Positions 51,622 to 59,977 of a stretch of DNA of 64,000 nucleotides are shown here, piece by piece. Every line of letters begins with the position of its first letter. Position 1 is the stretch's first letter. The DNA is from CAZSSH01 sp964609825 (lineage in GTDB: Bacteria; Verrucomicrobiota; Lentisphaeria; Victivallales; Victivallaceae), in assembly GCA_964609825.1 (NCBI GenBank), contig CAZSSH010000002.1:569330-633329 (forward strand), in the 5' to 3' direction. Made by a program: the position numbers and the translations under genes. The notes beneath the pieces are model-generated. The model was not told the origin of the DNA. It was given only the letters and a program-made list of their open reading frames with translations, and searched no databases.

Positions 51622-52659
51622 ATGAAATCAGAGCCGCCGATTTTCAAAGTTGTCGCCGCCGCGCTCAAAGCGCAAATCATGGCCCGCGAGTTGCCGCCGG
51701 GCGGAGCGTTGCCGTCAGAGAATGAGCTTTGCTGCAAATACAATATCAGCCGTCCCTCTGTCCGCAAAGCGCTGGAGCTTTTGGAGGTCGAGGGGCTGAT
51801 ATTCCGCCAGCCCGGAGTCGGCACCTTTGTCCGCGCCGAGCAGCACGGCTCTGCCGATCCGGGGTTAAATATCGCCGTCAGTCTGACCGATCCCGGTAAC
51901 TGGTACGGTATCGAAATTTACGACAGTGTCCACAAACGCTGCGCCGAAATCAATGCCCGGCCGATCATTGCAGCCACCGGCGACATCATTGCCGGGCGCG
52001 CCGGCAAAATAGACGCTTATTTGCTTTTGCCGCGCTATGAAGGACAGAGCGAGTTGGAGGCTCTCAACCAGATTTCCGGCGCGGGAACTCCGGTGGCGAT
52101 CCTCAACCGCTTCTCCGATCTGGCCAATCTTGCTTACTTTGCGGTGGATTACGAGCTTGAATCCAAGCGGGCCGTGGATTTGCTGCGCCGTTTCGGCCAT
52201 CGCCGCATCGGATTGATCGCCGGTAAAAACTTTTCGGCCTACGCCGCGCAGACCCGTGCCGCCGGATATCGCCGCAGTTGCGCCGACGGCGGACTCGACA
52301 CGCTCGAATGCTGGGTGGATGGCGGCATTGAGTGCGTGGATCAAATCGATCCGTTTTTACGGGAAAACCGGCCGGATGCGCTCTTTTTGACCACCCGCGA
52401 TCTGTTGGACTATACTTTGTTTGCCTGTCGCAACCTTCAGCTCACGGTCGGACGGGATTTGGCCATATTCTGCTTTGACAATCTCAATTTGTCGGGCCGT
52501 GACCCTTATCCGGTAATGTACGCACAAATGCCGCTGCGCCAAATGGCGGCGGACGCGGTGACCTATTTGGCCGCCAGATGCCGCCGGAGTGATCACATCA
52601 CGATTCAACGCCAATTGTATAACATAAACATTGTCCTTGACAGTAACCTCGTGCAATAG
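51622..52659 (+). CDS. GntR-HTH / LacI-type sugar-binding regulator (locus 4)
   Basis: A 345-residue protein with GntR winged helix (LPSENELCCKYNISRPSVRK, ~30-50), wing QPGVGTFV, and LacI-type ligand domain (LNIAVSLTDPGNWYGIEIYD; FAVDYELESKRAVDLLRRFG; IFCFDNLNLSGRDPYPVMYA). First gene of locus 4; 12 bp separate it from the pseudopilin. Confidence 0.88.
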   Translation: MKSEPPIFKVVAAALKAQIMARELPPGGALPSENELCCKYNISRPSVRKALELLEVEGLIFRQPGVGTFVRAEQHGSADPGLNIAVSLTDPGNWYGIEIYDSVHKRCAEINARPIIAATGDIIAGRAGKIDAYLLLPRYEGQSELEALNQISGAGTPVAILNRFSDLANLAYFAVDYELESKRAVDLLRRFGHRRIGLIAGKNFSAYAAQTRAAGYRRSCADGGLDTLECWVDGGIECVDQIDPFLRENRPDALFLTTRDLLDYTLFACRNLQLTVGRDLAIFCFDNLNLSGRDPYPVMYAQMPLRQMAADAVTYLAARCRRSDHITIQRQLYNINIVLDSNLVQ

Positions 52660-52671
52660 GAGAATTTAGCC

Positions 52672-53433
52672 ATGAAAATCCGTCTTGTGTTCACTTTAAT
52701 CGAATTGTTGGTTGTTATTGCCATCATTGCCATTTTGGCCAGCATGCTTTTGCCCGCGCTGAATCAGGCGCGGGAAAAAGCCCGGGCAACGAGTTGCATC
52801 AATAACCTTAAACAGCTTGGGCTTGGTTTCGGACAGTATGCGATGGATTGCAAAGACTTTCTTCCTCCCTACGACTATGTCGGAATGATCAATCCGTGGA
52901 CCAAGGCTATGATCGGCGGTACCGGCAAGGCCGACTCGGACGTTTGGCGCAAAACCTCCGGGCCCTATGTGAGCATCGTAAATTTGCGTTGTCCGAGCGT
53001 GGCGCGCAGCCAGGAAATGAACGGGGTTGCATACGCTGCCGACGAGTGGCTCGGCTGCGGCTGGTGGCGAAGCTATCCCGATTACGGAATGAATATACAA
53101 ATGTCCCCCCGCGCCTTTTCCGCTTCGTCGGTCAAACTGGGGCGGATGAAGAACTCCTCCAAAAAAATTCTGCTCACCGACTGCGCCCGCAAAGAGTCGG
53201 CCATCACGCTGGACTTCTCCAAAGGCCGCTACCGCTGGGAGCCGCAGGACCTTGGCTCGAGCTCCTGGGATGAGACCTACGGCCGTCCAGCCGCGCGTCA
53301 CCATGGCGGCGTCAACACCCTCCATTGCGCGGGCAACGTGTCGGTCTACCGCGTCCGCAGCATTAATCAACCATGGCTGGACAGTCCTTTTATCTGGCCC
53401 CAAAATCAGGAATTTCTCTCCAGCATCAAGTAA
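52672..53433 (+). CDS. Type IV prepilin-like protein with degenerate H-X9-DG motif (locus 4)
   Basis: A 253-residue protein with leader MKIRLV, then FTLIELLVVIAIIAIL and ALNQAREKARATSCINNLKQ. The residue before the cleavage point is Val. The C-terminal motif reads HHGGVNTLHCAGNV: the histidine and spacing are kept, but DGH is replaced by AGN. It lies 7 bp before the PL8 gene. Confidence 0.87.
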   Translation: MKIRLVFTLIELLVVIAIIAILASMLLPALNQAREKARATSCINNLKQLGLGFGQYAMDCKDFLPPYDYVGMINPWTKAMIGGTGKADSDVWRKTSGPYVSIVNLRCPSVARSQEMNGVAYAADEWLGCGWWRSYPDYGMNIQMSPRAFSASSVKLGRMKNSSKKILLTDCARKESAITLDFSKGRYRWEPQDLGSSSWDETYGRPAARHHGGVNTLHCAGNVSVYRVRSINQPWLDSPFIWPQNQEFLSSIK

Positions 53434-53440
53434 GGTCAAT

Positions 53441-55489
53441 ATGAAAAATCAATTAATTATCGTTATGATGGCCATGTTGGCAACGTGCCCGGTTATCCGC
53501 GCCGGAGATATCGAAACAGTCACACAAAGACTGGTCGCCCGGGAAACCGCCGGCAAACTCCCTTTGGAGAATCGTTGCCGCACGGCATTGACCTCGCAGC
53601 GTCCCGACGGCTCCTGGCCGGACATCGATTACGTGACCGACAACCGCTCCTGGTGGGAGGCCTCGCGGCATTTGACCCGCACTTATGAGCTGGCCTCGGC
53701 CTATGCCGCGCCGCAACACCCGCTCTCAGGCAAGCCGGAGATGGCCGCCGCCATGCGCCGCGCGGTCAACTTTTGGAGCTCGCGCCGCCCCCAATGCAGC
53801 AACTGGTGGTGGAACGAAATGTTTGTGCCCGATAAGATGGGAAAAATTTTGCTTCTGGCCGCTCCCGTGTTTCCGCCGGGACCGGAGCGCGATGCCGCCT
53901 TGGCGGTGTGCCGTCAGGTCCAATTCGGCCGCACCGGGACCAACCGGGTGCATCAGGCCGGCAACATCTTGCTGTTGGCGTTGTTGCAAAATGACCCCGC
54001 CACTGTGGAGCTGGCCGTTAAAGAGATTTCCGCCGAGTTGCGTTTTGTCCCAGAGGATACGCCGTTGGATTGGCATTTCGGCGGACTGCGCGCCGACGGC
54101 TGCTTTCAGCAGCATGGCCCGCAACTGCAATTCGGCAATTACGGACTGGGGTATTTGCGCTCGATGTCCGGGTGGGCCGCCCTATTGGCGGGTACGAAGT
54201 GGGAGTTTGCACCCGAAAAAATGGATGTTTTGCGCACTTTGGTCTTTGACGGCAGCCGCTGGGTCATGTGGAAGGGCCGCTACGATTTGGCCGCGGTCGG
54301 CCGTCAAATGATGAAAAATTGCCAGGCCGACACCACCGTCGCCACGCTGGCGGCACTGACGGATCTGATGGCGGCTGACCCCGCCCGCCGCAGTGACTAC
54401 GCCGCCATCATTGCCGCCAACCGTGCCGGAGAAGTCGGGTTCACCGGCAACCGTTATTTTTGGAATTCCGATTATATGGTCCACCGGCGACCGCAATTTA
54501 TGGTTTCCGTCCGCATGAATTCGACCCGGGTGCGTCCGATTGAGGACGACACCAATTGGGACAATGCGCTGGGGCGCTACTTCTCCGACGGACTTTGTCT
54601 GATCATGCGCAGCGGTGACGAGTACCAATATCTGACCGGCTGCTGGGATTGGACACGCCTGCCCGGAACCACACTTCCCGCCACTCCCGTTTATTTGCCG
54701 GAGGACAGCCGTAAAATCGGACTTTTGGTCGGCGGCCGCGATCCGCGCTGGACCTTGAGCCGGGCCTTTCGCCAGCTGGGCGAGTCGACCTTTACCGGCG
54801 GCGTGAGCGACGGCGAGCGCGGCGCGGCCGTCCATGTGATGAATCTCGACCAAGTCAAGGCGCGCAAAGCTTACTTTCTTGACCGCGATGCCGTTTGGCT
54901 GCTGGGCAGCGAGATCACCTCGGATTCTCCTTACGCCGTGGCCACCACGATCAACGCCTGCCGCCGCAACGGTGAAATCAAAACCGGTGACGGCTGGGTC
55001 TGGCATGACGGAATCGGCTACCGCGGCGCCGGCATGGTCGCGGAAGCGGCTTTAAAAACCGGCGACTGGCGCTACATTGAGGGCGGCCGCGAGGAGTATA
55101 GCCCGGAAACGCAGGAAATGTTTACGCTTACGGTTACCCACGGGATACGGCCGCAACAGCAAAGTTATGCCGCATTGGTCCTGCCCGGAGCGACCCCGGA
55201 GGCGACCGCCACGGGTAATTTTGGTCAAATCCTCAGCAATACCCCGCAAATTCAGGCGGTAAAAATGGCTGACGGTATGATTGCGGCAATATTTTACGAG
55301 CCCGGTACGCTGGAAAGCTTCAGCACCGACTCCCCCGGTATTTTTCTGATTTCACCCGACGGCACCATTTACGCCGCCGATCCGACCGGGTTGCTGAAGC
55401 GCATGACCGTGACGTACCGTCAGCAAGTCAAAACCGTGGAGCTCCCCGCCGCACCGTACGTCGGCAAAACGTTGAAAATCACGCCGTAA
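53441..55489 (+). CDS. Secreted PL8 family polysaccharide lyase (hyaluronate/chondroitin/xanthan lyase type)
   Basis: A 682-residue exported lyase (signal ~1-20). The alpha/alpha toroid carries the PL8 catalytic set: Asn in SNWWWNEMFVP (~121), His in DGCFQQHGPQLQFG (~224), Tyr in NYGLGYL (~234), and Arg in RMNSTRV (~360). Anti-parallel beta-sandwich domains follow from ~380. It cleaves uronic-acid-containing chains by beta-elimination, giving unsaturated oligosaccharides. Shorter than many PL8 enzymes, with no extra N-terminal binding domain. The true ATG at 53441 follows AAGG; longer frames overlap the pseudopilin. Confidence 0.88.
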   Translation: MKNQLIIVMMAMLATCPVIRAGDIETVTQRLVARETAGKLPLENRCRTALTSQRPDGSWPDIDYVTDNRSWWEASRHLTRTYELASAYAAPQHPLSGKPEMAAAMRRAVNFWSSRRPQCSNWWWNEMFVPDKMGKILLLAAPVFPPGPERDAALAVCRQVQFGRTGTNRVHQAGNILLLALLQNDPATVELAVKEISAELRFVPEDTPLDWHFGGLRADGCFQQHGPQLQFGNYGLGYLRSMSGWAALLAGTKWEFAPEKMDVLRTLVFDGSRWVMWKGRYDLAAVGRQMMKNCQADTTVATLAALTDLMAADPARRSDYAAIIAANRAGEVGFTGNRYFWNSDYMVHRRPQFMVSVRMNSTRVRPIEDDTNWDNALGRYFSDGLCLIMRSGDEYQYLTGCWDWTRLPGTTLPATPVYLPEDSRKIGLLVGGRDPRWTLSRAFRQLGESTFTGGVSDGERGAAVHVMNLDQVKARKAYFLDRDAVWLLGSEITSDSPYAVATTINACRRNGEIKTGDGWVWHDGIGYRGAGMVAEAALKTGDWRYIEGGREEYSPETQEMFTLTVTHGIRPQQQSYAALVLPGATPEATATGNFGQILSNTPQIQAVKMADGMIAAIFYEPGTLESFSTDSPGIFLISPDGTIYAADPTGLLKRMTVTYRQQVKTVELPAAPYVGKTLKITP

Positions 55490-55592
55490 TATGATCCGTC
55501 GCCGATCATTGTCGCAAATTTGCTTTTGGCATAAAAGTGCAACAACTGATTGATTGTGTTAAAAATAGCGGTGATTTTTTACAACACCAAGG

Positions 55593-55621
55593 TTGCTTTT
55601 GGTCAAAGCCGACGGTATATT
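55593..55621 (+). promoter_or_regulatory. Predicted promoter of the sialidase-fold gene at 55653
   Basis: TTGCTT (55593-55598), 17-bp spacer, TATATT (55616-55621), 31 bp before the ATG. It implies that the gene can be expressed apart from the PL8 operon. Confidence 0.45.
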
Positions 55622-55652
55622 GTCAGGCAAAAAACAAAAGGACCCTTTGATC

Positions 55653-56900
55653 ATGAGAAATCCGGAAGTACTGCGGACCAAGCCCGATTATATTGTTTAC
55701 GAGCCCAAAGGGTTGACCGATCCCCCCGATGCCGCCAATGAGCACTTTTTGGTGTTTGAGCGCAAGGACGGGCGGTTGGCCGCGGTGTGGACCCAGTCCG
55801 GGTTTGAGGGGCAATACAATCAGCATATCGTCTTTGCCGAGTCGGACGCCGCGGGCAAAGTCTGGAGCGACCCCGTGATCATCGCCGGGCATCATTACAA
55901 CAAAGCGACCGGTGAAAACATGTGCAGCTGGGCGTTTCCGATGGTGAGCAAGTCGGGCCGGATTTACGTATTGTACAGCCGCCACACCGGGCGCAACGAT
56001 ATTGCCACTCATACCACCGGCGAGCTCACCGGGATTTACAGCGACGACGGCGGCCGAAGCTGGTCGGCGCCGCAAGCCGTGCCGGTGCCGCGCACCGTCT
56101 GGGACTCGACCGATCTTTCCATGCCCGCCTCGGGAATCATCTGGCAGTCGCCCAAGCGCCTCATCGGTGACAAATTTTACAGTGGCATCACCCGTTGGGT
56201 GAGCCCGAGCCGCTATGAGCTCGACGCCGTGTCGTGGATCGATTGGCATGCGGTTACGGATATGATCCGGTTTGAGAACATCGATCTCGACCCCCAGCCC
56301 AAGGACATTGTCATCACGCTCCTGACTCCCGGCAACACTTCGCTGCAGTATCCCAATCCGCGGGTGCCGCACCTCTCCTCGGTGCAGGAAGCCACCTTAA
56401 ATATGCTCCCCGACGGCCGCATCATGGCGATCATGCGGACGGTGGCCGGGGTGCCGGTGTACAGCTTGTCGGACACCCGTGGCGAAAACTGGAGCCAGCC
56501 GGTCGCGCTGCGTTACCGGGACAATGCAGCGGAGATTTTGCACCCGCTGAGCCCGTGCCCGAGCTACTCTTTGGGCAACGGCGAATACGTCTTTTTTATT
56601 CACAACCACAATGGCAATTTCGGCCCTTGGGTCGATCACGACTCCAAGGCGCGGCGGCCGATTTATCTTTTGTTCGGCAAATACGTCGCGGGCTCAACGC
56701 AGCCGGTGGAGTTCTCGGCTCCGATCGGCTGGATCGACTCGGATAATGTCGAACTCAACCACCGCTCCGATTTGGCGTTGTACGCGAGTTTCACCCGGAC
56801 AAACGGCGAATTTGTGCTCTGGTACCCCGACCGCAAACACTTCCTCGTCGGCAAGATTATCGACCCGGCACTGCGCCGAAATGCGGTTTTTTTGCCGTAA
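55653..56900 (+). CDS. Sialidase-fold (BNR repeat) protein, cytosolic
   Basis: A 415-residue propeller protein with Asp-box-like motifs in SDAAGKVWSDPV (~65), YSDDGGRSWSAPQ (~130) and LSDTRGENWSQPV (~270), and conserved tails LNMLPDGRIMAIMRTVAGVP and HNHNGNFGPW. Annotated relatives are sialidases or exo-enzymes acting on lyase products; the exact chemistry is uncertain. No signal peptide. It lies 163 bp after the PL8 gene. It differs strongly from the sialidase-fold gene of locus 3. Confidence 0.72.
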   Translation: MRNPEVLRTKPDYIVYEPKGLTDPPDAANEHFLVFERKDGRLAAVWTQSGFEGQYNQHIVFAESDAAGKVWSDPVIIAGHHYNKATGENMCSWAFPMVSKSGRIYVLYSRHTGRNDIATHTTGELTGIYSDDGGRSWSAPQAVPVPRTVWDSTDLSMPASGIIWQSPKRLIGDKFYSGITRWVSPSRYELDAVSWIDWHAVTDMIRFENIDLDPQPKDIVITLLTPGNTSLQYPNPRVPHLSSVQEATLNMLPDGRIMAIMRTVAGVPVYSLSDTRGENWSQPVALRYRDNAAEILHPLSPCPSYSLGNGEYVFFIHNHNGNFGPWVDHDSKARRPIYLLFGKYVAGSTQPVEFSAPIGWIDSDNVELNHRSDLALYASFTRTNGEFVLWYPDRKHFLVGKIIDPALRRNAVFLP

Positions 56901-56904
56901 ACAG

Positions 56905-56932
56905 TTGACTTTTGCATTTTTTGTTGTATATT
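56905..56932 (+). promoter_or_regulatory. Predicted promoter of leuA and its leader
   Basis: TTGACT (56905-56910), 16-bp spacer, TATATT (56927-56932), giving a transcript with about 300 nt of leader before leuA. Confidence 0.55.
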
Positions 56933-56958
56933 GAAAGAAACAATCCAAGGATGCAAAA

Positions 56959-57072
56959 GTGAAATCAAGCTCAAAAAACAGCCATTGTTTTGACGGACCA
57001 ATCAGTGTTTCGTCAGCTGCCGCTTTTGTTTCTTCTCTTATGCTGCGACTTACTTGCGCCGGCCGGGCGTGA
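56959..57072 (+). CDS. Possible 37-residue leader peptide upstream of leuA
   Basis: A GTG with AAGGA 9 nt upstream opens 37 codons ending in VSSLMLRLTCAGRA, with three Leu codons within five near the end. Downstream, CTTGG (57112-57116) can pair with CCAAG (57131-57135) ahead of seven T (57136-57142), a weak terminator-like hairpin. A competing pairing exists between GGCCGG (57115-57120) and the GC-rich end of the short frame. This resembles transcription attenuation of leucine genes, but the stem is short. No other feature was seen in the 335 bp before leuA. Confidence 0.3.
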   Translation: MKSSSKNSHCFDGPISVSSAAAFVSSLMLRLTCAGRA

Positions 57073-57235
57073 GCAAAGACGCATTGCGACTCTCTGTTTG
57101 ACTCGACTTCCCTTGGCCGGTGTATGATTCCCAAGTTTTTTTGCGCCGGGCGGTTGTTGTCGTCTTTGGTAATTGCTCCGGTGCAAAATCCAATCAATCC
57201 ATTTTGTTTTGAGCAAAGATCATAAGGAGTTTTAA

Positions 57236-58915
57236 ATGAGTTACCCCAAGTATGTCGCCCCGCAAACCGTAGATATCACCGACCGCGTCTGGCCGACCCG
57301 GCGGATCGTCCAGGCGCCAGAGATGGTGCCGGTCGATTTGCGCGACGGCAATCAGGCGTTTGTCAACCCGATGAATGTGGAGCAAAAGATCCGGTACTTC
57401 GAAATGCTGTGCAAGATCGGCTTTAAAGAGATCGAGGTCGCCTATCCGTCCGCCTCCAATGAGGAATTCAACTTTGTCCGGCGCTTGATTGCGGAAAACC
57501 GCATTCCCGAGGATGTGCGCATCAGCGTTTTTACCGCCGCCCGCCCCGATTTGATCGCGCGCACCTTTGATGCGATTGCCGGGGTAAAGCAGGCGGTTGT
57601 CCACTGTTACATCGCCGCGAGCGAGCTCCACCGGGTGTTTGTCTTTGACAAAAGTCACGCCGAGTTGATCGAGACCGCCGTCGCCGGGACAAAACTCATC
57701 GCGCAAACGGCGGCCGAGCGCGGCATGCGTGAGGCCATAGTATACGAGTTCTCCCCCGAGGAGTTCTCCGATGCCGACACTGATTTTATCGTCGATCTGG
57801 CGCAGAGAGTGTATGAGGCCTGGGAACCCAAGCGTCCGGGCGATTTCATCTTAAATCTGCCCTCGACGGTCGAGCGCCGCGCCCCCAACGAGTATGCTGA
57901 CAAGATCGAGTATTTTTGCCGCCGTTACCGTTATTTGGACAACACCGTGATCAGCGTCCACACCCACAACGATCAGGGGTGCGGCATCGCCGCCGCCGAG
58001 CTGGCGGTGCTGGCCGGGGCCGTCCGCGTCGAGGGAACGTTGGCCGGGCACGGCGAACGCACCGGCAACATGGATTTGATCGCCTTTGCCTTAAATCTGA
58101 AGTCGCGCGGCGTAAAAATGGATCTCGATTTCTCGGATTTGCCCAAGATCACCGCGTTTATCGAGGAGCAGTCGGGGATTGCGACCAACCCCCGCGCACC
58201 GTATGCCGGAGAGTTGGTTTTTACCGCCTTTTCGGGCACGCATCAGGATGCCATTCGCAAGGCATTGGCGCGGCGCGGTGAAATCAGCGAGGCCTTTGGG
58301 CAGGGGTGGAAAATCCCGTACTTGCACATCGACCCCGCTGACGTCGGCCGGAGTTATGAGGGGCTCATCCGGATCAACAGCCAGTCGGGCAAGGGCGGCG
58401 TCGCCTATGTTTTGGAGAGCATCTACGGGGTCAAGGTACCCAAGGCGATGCAGCCCATGGTGGCGCGCGCGGTGCAAAAAACCGCTGAGGCGACCGGGCG
58501 GGAGGTGAGTTTCGCCGATGTCATGCGCATTTTTGAGGAGGAGATCGTCAACCTCGCCAATCCCCGTATTGAAATCAAAGATTTTCGCATGAATCGGCCC
58601 GACCCGGCGACCGGGCGCGGTGCCCGGGTCGAGCTGGATTTGGTCGAAGCTGGCCAAATTTGTCAGGTCGCGGGCAGCGGCTCGGGGCCGGTCGAGGCGG
58701 CCGCCAATGCGTTGCGCCAGCTCAATGACTTGGCGCAAATCGAGGTCGTGGATTACCATGAGCACGCATTGACCCAAGGGGCCGGAGCGTCGGCCATTGC
58801 CTACATCGGCATCACGGTTGACGGGCAAACCGCTTACGGTGCGGGGATCGACCCCAGCATCAACTTTGCCGCCGTCCGCGCTTTGATCAACGCGGTCAAC
58901 CATTTGGCGCGATGA
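57236..58915 (+). CDS. leuA: 2-isopropylmalate synthase
   Basis: A 559-residue enzyme, length typical of the long LeuA class. The barrel has the metal/substrate motif LRDGNQ (~34-39), EVAYPSASNEEF, and the metal ligands in SVHTHNDQG (~240). A C-terminal LeuA dimer/regulatory domain (~425-559) ends with the leucine-binding region (QGAGASAIAYIGI). It condenses acetyl-CoA with 2-ketoisovalerate, the first step of leucine synthesis. AAGGAG precedes the ATG. No other leu gene is adjacent. Confidence 0.95.
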   Translation: MSYPKYVAPQTVDITDRVWPTRRIVQAPEMVPVDLRDGNQAFVNPMNVEQKIRYFEMLCKIGFKEIEVAYPSASNEEFNFVRRLIAENRIPEDVRISVFTAARPDLIARTFDAIAGVKQAVVHCYIAASELHRVFVFDKSHAELIETAVAGTKLIAQTAAERGMREAIVYEFSPEEFSDADTDFIVDLAQRVYEAWEPKRPGDFILNLPSTVERRAPNEYADKIEYFCRRYRYLDNTVISVHTHNDQGCGIAAAELAVLAGAVRVEGTLAGHGERTGNMDLIAFALNLKSRGVKMDLDFSDLPKITAFIEEQSGIATNPRAPYAGELVFTAFSGTHQDAIRKALARRGEISEAFGQGWKIPYLHIDPADVGRSYEGLIRINSQSGKGGVAYVLESIYGVKVPKAMQPMVARAVQKTAEATGREVSFADVMRIFEEEIVNLANPRIEIKDFRMNRPDPATGRGARVELDLVEAGQICQVAGSGSGPVEAAANALRQLNDLAQIEVVDYHEHALTQGAGASAIAYIGITVDGQTAYGAGIDPSINFAAVRALINAVNHLAR

Positions 58916-58943
58916 AGTCGCCGCAGTCGCACCAAGCCGGTTG

Positions 58944-59834
58944 CTAAGCCTCCGGGCGGGCGCCGGTTTGGCGGCGGTACTCCAAGGGGGTGAGGCCGGT
59001 GCTGCGGCGAAATACTTGCGTAAAGTAATTTTGCCGGGCAAATCCGCACTCCTGACAGACATTTTTCATCCGCAAATTGGTGCCCTCCAACAATGCTTTG
59101 GCGTGCTGAATCCGGCGGTTGCGGATGGTTTGGCCGATGCCGGCGCCTTCGCGGGCCGAAAACACGGTATTGAGATAATTGCCGTTTTTGCCCAGCTCGT
59201 CGGCGAGGTAAGAAACGCTCAGCCAAGGATAACGGAAATTGTCCTCGATCAGCCGGTAGACCCGCTCAATCAGGAAGTCGCCCGACTCCGAGGTATTCAT
59301 TTCGCGCATCCAGTAATCCTCCGACAAGAGCTCCAGCCCGAGCGTCCACAGCCGGAAAAGTTTCAGCGATGAGACAAATTTGCTCGGAGCATGGAGATAG
59401 CTCTCCGCCTCGCGGTGCATTCGCAAAAAGGCCGACGCCTGTACCGGGGACAACAGTTTTAACAGATAAGGGCGCGGCGGCTCCTCGCGGCGGCCGTCCA
59501 ACAGCTGCAGCGGTTTCAACAAATACTCCCCTTTGCGGTTGCGAAAACGCCAGATCAATGTATTATGCTCGCAATCCCGCGCGCCGAAGGTGAAACGGTG
59601 GGGCACCGAGGGGTTGATGAGCAAGAGAGAGTGCACCGGGCACTCCACCGGCGGCCGCTCGGGGATATGCAGCGTACAGCCGCGCCGGTCCATCAAAATC
59701 AGGTGGTAGGACGGGTGCGTGTGCATCGGGAAATGATGCTCCCGGGTGAATCGCGAGTGATGCAGCCGGTTGGGCTCAAGTTCCAGAAACCAGCTCTCTC
59801 CGTCCGTTTCGACCGTAAATTCACAATTTGTCAT
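58944..59834 (-). CDS. AraC family transcriptional regulator (locus 5)
   Basis: A 296-residue protein with an N-terminal cupin-like ligand domain (HHFPMHTHPSYHLILMDR, ~32-49; LLLINPSVPHRFTFG) and a C-terminal double HTH (LSVSYLADELGKNGNYLNTV and MKNVCQECGFARQNYFTQVF, followed by FRRSTGLTPLEYRR). AraC proteins of this type activate sugar genes. It is divergent from the pseudopilin-heparinase pair, the likely target. Start at 59834 follows GGAGG. Confidence 0.9.
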   Translation of the reverse strand: MTNCEFTVETDGESWFLELEPNRLHHSRFTREHHFPMHTHPSYHLILMDRRGCTLHIPERPPVECPVHSLLLINPSVPHRFTFGARDCEHNTLIWRFRNRKGEYLLKPLQLLDGRREEPPRPYLLKLLSPVQASAFLRMHREAESYLHAPSKFVSSLKLFRLWTLGLELLSEDYWMREMNTSESGDFLIERVYRLIEDNFRYPWLSVSYLADELGKNGNYLNTVFSAREGAGIGQTIRNRRIQHAKALLEGTNLRMKNVCQECGFARQNYFTQVFRRSTGLTPLEYRRQTGARPEA

Positions 59835-59859
59835 GAGAAATACCTCCTGAGTTTGTTTC

Positions 59860-59887
59860 AATATAGCACATCTGAGAAAATTGTCAA
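59860..59887 (-). promoter_or_regulatory. Promoter of the AraC gene
   Basis: TTGACA (59882-59887), 16-bp spacer, TATATT (59860-59865), about 26 bp before the ATG at 59834. Confidence 0.6.
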
Positions 59888-59906
59888 TACTATGAGCATT
59901 TTACTA

Positions 59907-59935
59907 TTGTTTTTTGACCTGTTTTCCGGTATACT
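59907..59935 (+). promoter_or_regulatory. Predicted promoter of the locus 5 pseudopilin-heparinase operon
   Basis: TTGTTT (59907-59912), 17-bp spacer, TATACT (59930-59935). The weak -35 box and the repeated TACTAT/TACTATTG words just upstream (59887-59909) fit an activator-dependent promoter bound by the divergent AraC product. Confidence 0.4.
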
Positions 59936-59977
59936 TAAAGCAACAATATAATGACAACCAACTTGGGAGGCACCAAT

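Noticed and set aside
53252..53440. Longer N-terminus for the PL8 lyase
   Set aside because: It would overlap the pseudopilin end by 180 bp and bury the signal peptide that begins at 53441.
55490..55525. Hairpin ATGATC/GATCAT after the PL8 gene
   Set aside because: A 6-bp stem without a T-tract; not enough to call a terminator.
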